Shown one piece after another: positions 1-5,110 of a stretch of 5,110 bases of DNA; position 1 is the stretch's first letter, and the number at the start of each line of letters is the position of its first letter. The notes under the pieces are model-generated. The model saw nothing but the letters and a program-made list of their open reading frames with translations, was not told the origin of the DNA and did no database searches. Made by a program: the position numbers and the translations under genes. This stretch comes from JAZLIC01 sp045617225 (GTDB lineage Bacteria > Bacillota > Clostridia > Monoglobales > Monoglobaceae), in NCBI GenBank assembly GCA_045617225.1, contig JAZLIC010000032.1, positions 1 through 5,110 on the forward strand, written 5' to 3'.

Positions 1-1560
1 TCACAAGAATATTCGGTAATACAAAATTACATAGAAACTGTTATCTCTATTCCTTGGGAAATCACTACCGAGGAACAAATAAATGTATCCACTGCTGAAA
101 AAGTTTTAAATAGGGACCACTATGGTTTGGAAAAGGTAAAAGAACGCATTTTGGAACATATCGCAGTAAAACAGTTAAAGCCTGATGCACAGGGCAGTAT
201 ATTATGTCTGGTTGGTCCTCCGGGAACGGGCAAAACTTCTATTGCAAAATCACTTGCGGAAGCCTTAAACAAGAACTATGTTCGTATAAGTCTTGGCGGT
301 ATTCAAAACGAAGCGGAAATACGCGGTCACAGAAAAACCTATGTAGGCGCAATGCCCGGTCGTATTATTGACGCCGTAAAGCGTGCCGGAAGTAATAACC
401 CCCTTATTCTCTTAGACGAGGTTGACAAGATGGCATCGGATTATCACGGCGACCCTGCCTCTGCTTTGCTTGAGGTTTTGGACCCTGAACAAAACAACAG
501 TTTCAGAGACCACTTTTTAGAGCTTGACTTTGATTTATCAAAGACTATGTTTATAACTACCGCAAACACCTTAGATACAATCCCAAAACCACTTCTTGAC
601 CGTATGGAGGTTATCAGGCTTGAAGGATATACTCCAAACGAAAAAGCGGAGATTGCAAAGCGTTATTTGTTGCCAAAGCAAAGGGAAAGGAACGGTCTTA
701 AAGCTTCAAATCTTCGTATCGGAAATTCGGTCATTGATGATATAATCAGTAATTATACTTTTGAAGCAGGTGTCAGAGGATTAGAAAAGCATCTTGCTAA
801 TATATGCAGAAAGACTGCCAAAGAGATTGTAGAAAATGATACTTCTTCTATCTCTGTTACCAAGAAAAACCTGTCAAAATATTTGGGTGCACCAATATAC
901 AACTATGACAGAGTTGACCACAAAGACAAAATCGGTGTTGCAACAGGTCTTGCGTGGACTGAAAACGGTGGAGATACACTCTTTATAGAAGTAAACACTA
1001 TGGAAGGTAGCGGAAAGCTTGAACTTACAGGCAATCTTGGCGATGTTATGAAAGAGTCTGCTAAAATTGCGCTGAGCTTTGTTCGTGCAAACGCACGTAT
1101 TCTCGGTATTGACGCTACATTCTACAAAAACCTTGATATACATATCCATATACCTGAGGGTGCAGTACCGAAAGACGGTCCGTCGGCAGGTGTTACTATG
1201 GTTACCGCTATTACCTCTGCACTTAGCGGCAGAGCGGTAAAAAGCGAAGTTGCAATGACAGGCGAGGTAACACTCAGAGGGCGTGTTATGGCTATCGGCG
1301 GTCTTAAAGAAAAGTCGCTTGCCGCACTTCGTATGGGTATCAAAAAGATGATTATACCTGCGGAAAATAAACCAAACTTTGATGAACTGCCGGAGGTTGT
1401 AAAAGAAAATATAGAATTTATATTTGCGAAAGATGTATACACTGTACTTTCAAATGCTCTCGACAGCTCTAAACCAAGCGAGCAAAAAAGCAATGATATT
1501 AAGTTTATAAACACCGAGATTGATATGACAGTAAAATCTCCGATAAATCGGATAAATTAG
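1..1560 (+). CDS. lon: ATP-dependent protease LonA (5' end missing)
   Basis: Cytosolic AAA+ serine protease that unfolds and degrades misfolded and selected regulatory proteins. The reading frame is open from base 1, so the gene starts upstream of the window; 519 residues are present. Alignment from memory to the 784-residue E. coli Lon puts about 284 residues before the window, covering most of the N-terminal substrate-binding domain. Fragment residues 1-50 match the conserved helical segment before the ATPase (IPWE, then DHYGLEKVKERI). The AAA+ module shows Walker A GPPGTGKT (residues 72-79), Walker B LILLDEVDK (135-143), sensor-1 Asn189, an arginine-finger candidate Arg201 in LLDRMEV, and sensor-2 Arg259 in GVRGLEK. 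The protease domain has the Ser-Lys dyad: Ser395 in PKDGPSAG and Lys438 in GGLKEK, 43 residues apart as in E. coli. All key residues are intact. A polar tail of about 30 residues follows the last conserved helix. The TTG at 127 (Leu in HYGLEKV) is internal, not a start. Confidence 0.97.
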   Translation, partial: SQEYSVIQNYIETVISIPWEITTEEQINVSTAEKVLNRDHYGLEKVKERILEHIAVKQLKPDAQGSILCLVGPPGTGKTSIAKSLAEALNKNYVRISLGGIQNEAEIRGHRKTYVGAMPGRIIDAVKRAGSNNPLILLDEVDKMASDYHGDPASALLEVLDPEQNNSFRDHFLELDFDLSKTMFITTANTLDTIPKPLLDRMEVIRLEGYTPNEKAEIAKRYLLPKQRERNGLKASNLRIGNSVIDDIISNYTFEAGVRGLEKHLANICRKTAKEIVENDTSSISVTKKNLSKYLGAPIYNYDRVDHKDKIGVATGLAWTENGGDTLFIEVNTMEGSGKLELTGNLGDVMKESAKIALSFVRANARILGIDATFYKNLDIHIHIPEGAVPKDGPSAGVTMVTAITSALSGRAVKSEVAMTGEVTLRGRVMAIGGLKEKSLAALRMGIKKMIIPAENKPNFDELPEVVKENIEFIFAKDVYTVLSNALDSSKPSEQKSNDIKFINTEIDMTVKSPINRIN

Positions 1561-1566
1561 AGGAAG
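1560..1566 (+). promoter_or_regulatory. Ribosome binding site of ysxC, overlapping the lon stop codon
   Basis: The sequence GAGGAAG begins on the last base of the lon TAG stop and lies 5 nt (counted from GAGG) before the ATG at 1569. Ribosomes finishing lon would therefore sit on the initiation region of ysxC, which favours translational coupling. That coupling is inferred from the geometry only. Confidence 0.75.
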
Positions 1567-1568
1567 TT

Positions 1569-2156
1569 ATGGAATATATTGATGTAAAACTTATAAAGAC
1601 AGCGGTTCGTGCCGAGCAGTATCCTGATACGCTTATGCCGGAATTTGCATTTGTTGGGCGTTCTAATGTAGGTAAATCTTCACTGATAAATTGCATAACA
1701 AATCGTGCCAAGCTTGCACGCACAAGCAGTACTCCGGGTAAAACCGCAACCATCAATTTTTATGAGGTTGCCGATAAATACAGACTTGTTGACCTTCCCG
1801 GATACGGATATGCAAAGCGTTCCGATGCCGAAAAGGAAGCCTGGGCAAATATGATTAACGAGTATCTCTCTGTCAGGTATAACCTTGTGCAGATAATACA
1901 GTTGGTTGACGCAAGACATAAGCCAAGCAAAGATGATATAACAATGATTGAATGGGTACGCTCCCACGGATATTCACCTTTGGTTGTTGCAACCAAGCTT
2001 GATAAACTTAAAAAATCGCAAATTGAAAGTAATTTGACGGATATATATAATGACTTAGAATTAAACGATGAGTCCTTGCTTCTTCCTTTCTCTTCTGAAA
2101 CGAAAGTCGGCAAAGATGAGCTTATAAGTATTTTAGACGACCTTTCTAAGGTATAA
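1569..2156 (+). CDS. ysxC: Ribosome biogenesis GTPase YsxC/EngB
   Basis: Small GTPase of the TrmE-Era-EngA-EngB family that binds the large ribosomal subunit and is needed for late 50S assembly; it is essential in Bacillus subtilis. The 195 residues are the usual family length, a single G domain. The G motifs appear in order: G1 GRSNVGKSS (residues 30-38), G2 region RTSSTPGKT (51-59, with the switch Thr59), G3 DLPGYG (75-80), G4 TKLD (142-145) and G5 region SSETKVGKDEL (175-185). The start is ATG 1569. The frame has a stop at 1521-1523 and no ATG, GTG or TTG between that stop and 1569, and a good Shine-Dalgarno site precedes it. It lies 8 nt after lon, the neighbour it also has in B. subtilis. 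This suggests co-transcription with the protease gene. No unusual residues are seen. Confidence 0.97.
   Translation: MEYIDVKLIKTAVRAEQYPDTLMPEFAFVGRSNVGKSSLINCITNRAKLARTSSTPGKTATINFYEVADKYRLVDLPGYGYAKRSDAEKEAWANMINEYLSVRYNLVQIIQLVDARHKPSKDDITMIEWVRSHGYSPLVVATKLDKLKKSQIESNLTDIYNDLELNDESLLLPFSSETKVGKDELISILDDLSKV
2023..2061 (+). promoter_or_regulatory. Candidate overlapping sigma-A promoters inside the 3' end of ysxC
   Basis: Two sigma-A-like hexamer pairs overlap here. The first is TTGAAA (2023-2028), a 17-nt spacer, then a perfect TATAAT (2046-2051). The second is TTGACG (2034-2039), a 16-nt spacer, then TAGAAT (2056-2061). Transcription would start around 2058-2068 and give hisS a leader of about 110-120 nt that runs through the end of ysxC. 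The sites lie in coding, AT-rich DNA, so chance matches are possible. The call rests on sequence alone. Confidence 0.35.
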
Positions 2157-2161
2157 ATAAA

Positions 2162-2167
2162 AAGGAG
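2162..2167 (+). promoter_or_regulatory. Ribosome binding site of hisS
   Basis: AAGGAG lies 8 nt before the ATG at 2176, a near-ideal Firmicute Shine-Dalgarno sequence. It sits within the 19-nt ysxC-hisS gap. A stop in the hisS frame at 2158-2160 rules out any earlier start, so this site fixes the start codon. Confidence 0.85.
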
Positions 2168-2175
2168 TTAAACAT

Positions 2176-3435
2176 ATGATTACAAAGCCAAGAGGAACAG
2201 AGGATATTTTGCCTATTGACAGTGGTATGTGGCGTAAAATTGAGGCAGCCGCACACAGAGTTTGCAAAGCCTACGGTTATCAGGAAATACGCACCCCTGT
2301 CTTTGAGGACACCGCACTCTTTCAAAGGGGCGTCGGCGACACAACAGATGTTGTACAAAAGGAGATGTACACATTTGAGGATAAGGGCGGTCGAAGTATA
2401 ACTTTAAGGCCCGAGGGCACCGCATCACTTGTGCGCAGTTATATTGAAAACTCGCTCTACGCAAATCCGCAACCTACAAAACTTTACTATCTCATATCGT
2501 GCTATCGCTATGAAAAACCGCAATCCGGTCGTCTGCGTGAATTCCACCAATTTGGAATTGAGTGTTTTGGCGGCACAGATGTTTCAACTGACGCAGAAAC
2601 AATAGCACTTGCAGTGAATTTTTTAAGCAGTCTTAATGTTTCAGGGCTTGTACTTAATATCAACAGTATCGGTTGTCCTGTCTGCAAAAAAGCTTATAAT
2701 GACGCTTTGATTGCATGCTTTAACAATTACAAGGACAAGTTATGTCAAACTTGCCGTGAAAGACTTCAAAAAAATCCTATGCGTATTTTGGATTGTAAAT
2801 CAGAGATTTGCAGTGAAATTGCAGCAAATGCGCCAAAAATGATAGACTACTTATGCGATGATTGTAGCACTCACTTTAATACCTTAAAAAAATATCTTGA
2901 TGAGCTGAATATACCTTATCAAATAAATCCAAATATAGTTCGCGGTCTTGATTATTATACAAGAACAGTTTTTGAAATCACATCTGATGCACTTGGTGCA
3001 CAATCCACTGTATGCGGCGGCGGCAGATATAACGGTTTGGTCGAAGAACTCGGCGGCAAACCTACCGAAGGAATTGGATTTGCAGTCGGTCTTGAACGCC
3101 TTATGCTTATACTTAAAAGTCAGGGCTTAAACGAAAGCGATGCTGCTTCTTCTCCGCAAATATTTTTTGCAACAATTGGCGACAATGCATCATCTGTTGC
3201 CAGAAAAATCGTATATGACTTGCGTTTGCGCGATATTTACGCAGAGCACGACTTATGCGGCAGAAGCGTAAAAGCACAGATGAAATTTGCAAATAAGCTA
3301 AACGCCAAATACAGCATTGTAATCGGCGATGATGAAGTATCAAACGGTACGGCAGAGCTTAAAAATATGGAAACAGGTGAAACTGAAAAAATAGCACTGA
3401 CTACCGACGCAATATTTGATAAAATTCAGGTGTAA
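2176..3435 (+). CDS. hisS: Histidyl-tRNA synthetase
   Basis: Class II synthetase that charges tRNA-His with histidine, using ATP, in the cytosol; normally a homodimer. The 419 residues are close to the usual bacterial length of about 420. It opens with KPRGTEDILP, and the motif-1 region GYQEIRTPVFED lies at residues 34-45. Next come LRPEGTA (77-83), motif 2 from YRYEKPQ (110 onward, with Arg111) through FHQFGIE, and the HisRS-specific RGLDYYTR (256-263, with catalytic Arg256). Motif 3 is GFAVGLERL, with Arg308. The anticodon-binding domain fills about residues 326-419. The insertion domain holds four cysteine pairs (167/170, 190/193, 207/212, 227/230), which could bind zinc. That pattern also occurs in clostridial HisRS as I recall it. 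It is a true HisRS rather than a HisZ paralogue, because the catalytic motifs and the C-terminal domain are both present. The ATG at 2176 follows a strong Shine-Dalgarno site. The gene lies 19 nt after ysxC and 29 nt before aspS. Confidence 0.97.
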   Translation: MITKPRGTEDILPIDSGMWRKIEAAAHRVCKAYGYQEIRTPVFEDTALFQRGVGDTTDVVQKEMYTFEDKGGRSITLRPEGTASLVRSYIENSLYANPQPTKLYYLISCYRYEKPQSGRLREFHQFGIECFGGTDVSTDAETIALAVNFLSSLNVSGLVLNINSIGCPVCKKAYNDALIACFNNYKDKLCQTCRERLQKNPMRILDCKSEICSEIAANAPKMIDYLCDDCSTHFNTLKKYLDELNIPYQINPNIVRGLDYYTRTVFEITSDALGAQSTVCGGGRYNGLVEELGGKPTEGIGFAVGLERLMLILKSQGLNESDAASSPQIFFATIGDNASSVARKIVYDLRLRDIYAEHDLCGRSVKAQMKFANKLNAKYSIVIGDDEVSNGTAELKNMETGETEKIALTTDAIFDKIQV

Positions 3436-3450
3436 ACCTATAATTATAAT
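3416..3450 (+). promoter_or_regulatory. Candidate sigma-A promoter for aspS with a duplicated -10 hexamer
   Basis: TTGATA (3416-3421, in the last codons of hisS) is followed by a 17-nt spacer and a perfect TATAAT (3439-3444). A second perfect TATAAT follows directly at 3445-3450. The spacing and the match to the sigma-A consensus are very good. Initiation about 7 nt after the first -10 would fall near 3451, at the first base of the aspS Shine-Dalgarno site, giving a leader of only about 14 nt. No transcription data are available, and the gap is AT-rich. Confidence 0.45.
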
Positions 3451-3456
3451 GGGAGG
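3451..3456 (+). promoter_or_regulatory. Ribosome binding site of aspS
   Basis: GGGAGG lies 8 nt before the ATG at 3465, separated by an A-rich spacer. A stop in the aspS frame at 3447-3449 excludes any earlier start codon. The site directly abuts the second TATAAT of the promoter candidate. Confidence 0.85.
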
Positions 3457-3464
3457 AAAAAACA

Positions 3465-5110
3465 ATGGGATTTGAGACAATGGGCGATTGGAAGCGCACA
3501 CATTTATGCGGAACGCTTACGACCTCAGATGCAGATAAATCTGTTATTTTAACAGGTTGGGTTGCAAAAAACAGGCGATTGGGCGGTGTAAACTTTGTTA
3601 CACTTCGTGACAGAAGCGGTATCGTTCAACTTTCTTTTAATGATGCAACAGACAGAGCTGTCTTTGAAAAGGCAGAAACTTTAAAAAGCGAATATGTTAT
3701 AGCGGTAAAGGGTGTTGTTAATTTGCGTTCGCCGGAAAACATAAACGCTAATATGAAAACAGGCGAAATAGAGATATTTGTAACCGAGCTTAAAATATTA
3801 AACGGTGCGGATACTCCTCCCTTCTATATTGAAGAAAATTGCGAAGCAAATGAAACTCTGCGTCTTAAATATCGTTATCTCGATTTGAGACGCCCTGATA
3901 TGCAACGCAACATTATGCTCCGTCATAAGATTACCAAGATTGCAAGAGATTATTTTGATGAAAACGGATTTTTGGAAATTGAAACACCTATGCTCATCAA
4001 AAGTACCCCTGAGGGTGCGCGTGACTATCTTGTACCGAGCCGTGTTCATCAAGGCACATTCTATGCACTTCCGCAATCACCGCAGCTTTACAAGCAGTTA
4101 CTTATGCTTAGCGGATATGACAGATATTTTCAGGTTGCAAGATGCTTCCGTGATGAAGATTTGCGTGCAGACCGTCAGCCTGAATTTACACAACTTGATA
4201 TGGAGCTTTCATTTGTAGATATTGATACAATTATAGAGCTTAACGAAGGTTTTATAAAAAGAGTTTTTGAAGAGGCAATCGGCGTTTCCGTCAAGACACC
4301 GTTTTTGCGTATGACATATAAGGAGGCTATGGAGCGTTTTGGCTCAGATAAGCCCGATATGCGTTTTGGTATGGAGTTTATAGACCTCACCGATGTTCTC
4401 AGTGACTCAGGCTTTAAAGTATTCTCAGATGCCATAGAAAACGGCGGCAGCGTTCGTTGTATTAACGCAAAAGGTCTTGGCGAGAAAATGACAAGAAAAA
4501 CCCTTGACTCTTTGGCAGAGTATTCAAAGACATATCGTGCAAAAGGTATGGCGTGGATTGTTGTAGAGGACGGCGGACTCAGGTCACAGATTACCAAATT
4601 CTTAACCGATGATGAGGTAAACAATATTATAAAGACTGCCGACGCACAACCGGGAGATGCAATTTTGATTATTGCCGACAAGAACTCTGTTGTCTATGAT
4701 GCGCTCGGCAACCTCCGTTTGGAAGTTGCACGCAGATTTGATTTGATTGATAACAGCGAATTTAAGTTCCTATGGGTTACAGAGTTCCCGCTCTTTGAAT
4801 ATTCCGAAGAAGAAGACCGCTATGTTGCAATGCATCACCCATTTACACATCCTATGGATGAAGATATTGATATGCTTGAAACAGAGCCCGGAAAAGTTCG
4901 TGCGAAAGCATACGATATTATCTTAAACGGTACCGAGCTTGGCGGCGGCAGTCTTCGTATTTATGACAGTGATTTGCAAAAGAGAATGTTTAAAGCTCTT
5001 GGCTTTACCGAAGAAGAAGCACAAAACCGTTTCGGCTTCCTCTTAGACGCTTTCCGCTTCGGAACACCACCTCACGGTGGACTTGCTTACGGTCTTGACA
5101 GACTTGTAAT
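3465..5110 (+). CDS. aspS: Aspartyl-tRNA synthetase, bacterial type (3' end missing)
   Basis: Class IIb synthetase that attaches aspartate to tRNA-Asp, a cytosolic homodimer. The window contains 548 full codons and no stop; the family runs to about 590 residues, so about 40 are lost beyond the edge. The N-terminal OB-fold anticodon domain includes GWVAKNRRLGGVNF (residues 31-44). Motif 1 lies around GFLEIETPMLIKSTPEGARDY, and the aspartate-binding QSPQLYKQ is at 204-211. Motif 2 is FRDEDLRADRQPEFTQLD, with Arg229. The bacterial GAD insertion spans roughly residues 300-430, followed by WVTEFPLFEY (Glu440), GGGSLRIYD (Arg498) and motif 3 GLAYGLDRL (Arg546). The GAD insertion separates it from archaeal-type AspRS and from AsnRS. 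Leu39 occupies the place of E. coli Leu30, as expected of an enzyme specific for tRNA-Asp. The start is ATG 3465, fixed by an upstream in-frame stop and GGGAGG. It follows hisS by 29 nt, a pairing known from Firmicutes. Confidence 0.97.
   Translation, partial: MGFETMGDWKRTHLCGTLTTSDADKSVILTGWVAKNRRLGGVNFVTLRDRSGIVQLSFNDATDRAVFEKAETLKSEYVIAVKGVVNLRSPENINANMKTGEIEIFVTELKILNGADTPPFYIEENCEANETLRLKYRYLDLRRPDMQRNIMLRHKITKIARDYFDENGFLEIETPMLIKSTPEGARDYLVPSRVHQGTFYALPQSPQLYKQLLMLSGYDRYFQVARCFRDEDLRADRQPEFTQLDMELSFVDIDTIIELNEGFIKRVFEEAIGVSVKTPFLRMTYKEAMERFGSDKPDMRFGMEFIDLTDVLSDSGFKVFSDAIENGGSVRCINAKGLGEKMTRKTLDSLAEYSKTYRAKGMAWIVVEDGGLRSQITKFLTDDEVNNIIKTADAQPGDAILIIADKNSVVYDALGNLRLEVARRFDLIDNSEFKFLWVTEFPLFEYSEEEDRYVAMHHPFTHPMDEDIDMLETEPGKVRAKAYDIILNGTELGGGSLRIYDSDLQKRMFKALGFTEEEAQNRFGFLLDAFRFGTPPHGGLAYGLDRLV

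Noticed and set aside
127..129. TTG as a possible start codon for a shorter Lon
   Set aside because: The frame is open back to base 1, and the preceding residues (IPWE, DHYG) are conserved Lon sequence. TTG encodes the Leu of HYGLEKV.
1122..1514. 130-codon antisense reading frame opposite the Lon protease domain
   Set aside because: It overlaps the conserved catalytic region of lon, has no recognisable domain, and I saw no supporting promoter or ribosome binding site.
1520..1548. TTGATA followed by GATAAA or ATAAAT as a promoter for ysxC
   Set aside because: The -10 match is poor at every acceptable spacing, and the 8-nt gap with overlapping Shine-Dalgarno fits co-transcription with lon.
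1543..1557. Short direct repeat of ATAAAT at the end of lon
   Set aside because: Only two 6-nt copies in AT-rich coding DNA (the Ile-Asn-Arg-Ile-Asn codons); no larger structure is associated with it.
4175..4681. 168-codon antisense reading frame opposite aspS
   Set aside because: Its translation is Ser/Ile-rich, shows no recognisable motif, and lies entirely over a conserved part of aspS (motif 2 to GAD domain). It is a shadow of aspS codon use.
1..5110. A hidden novel system such as a defence island, mobile element or unusual RNA
   Set aside because: The window is almost fully covered by four conserved housekeeping genes in one direction, with gaps under 30 nt, intact motifs and no repeat or integration signature.

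Overview
The window is an ordinary housekeeping stretch carrying four genes, all on the + strand and packed almost end to end. In order they are the 3' two-thirds of lon (ATP-dependent protease LonA), ysxC/engB (ribosome-assembly GTPase), hisS (histidyl-tRNA synthetase) and most of aspS (aspartyl-tRNA synthetase, cut by the window end). All four proteins carry intact family signatures in the expected order and spacing. No frameshift or internal stop is visible in any of them.

The organism is most likely a low-to-moderate GC Firmicute of the class Clostridia, perhaps an uncultured gut or rumen lineage; this is an inference. It rests on the lon-ysxC pairing and the hisS-aspS pairing, both familiar from Firmicutes. 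It also rests on a 195-residue YsxC, strong GGAG-type Shine-Dalgarno sites before each start, AT-leaning codon use, and a HisRS whose insertion domain carries four cysteine pairs. I cannot name a genus.

Layout: lon occupies 1-1560, then 8 nt; ysxC 1569-2156, then 19 nt; hisS 2176-3435, then 29 nt; aspS 3465 to the end. No stretch longer than 30 nt lacks a gene. There is no room for terminators, tRNA genes or a conventional T-box leader, and I see no repeats, mobile elements or CRISPR. The tight spacing suggests read-through from upstream of the window. Promoter-like sites inside the end of ysxC and across the end of hisS could give the two synthetase genes their own transcription.

Functionally the genes belong to protein synthesis and quality control: two tRNA-charging enzymes, a 50S assembly GTPase and a protease that removes misfolded proteins. 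I found no evidence of a previously undescribed system. The points most worth a second look are regulatory: the internal promoter candidates, and the absence of a T-box before hisS-aspS.
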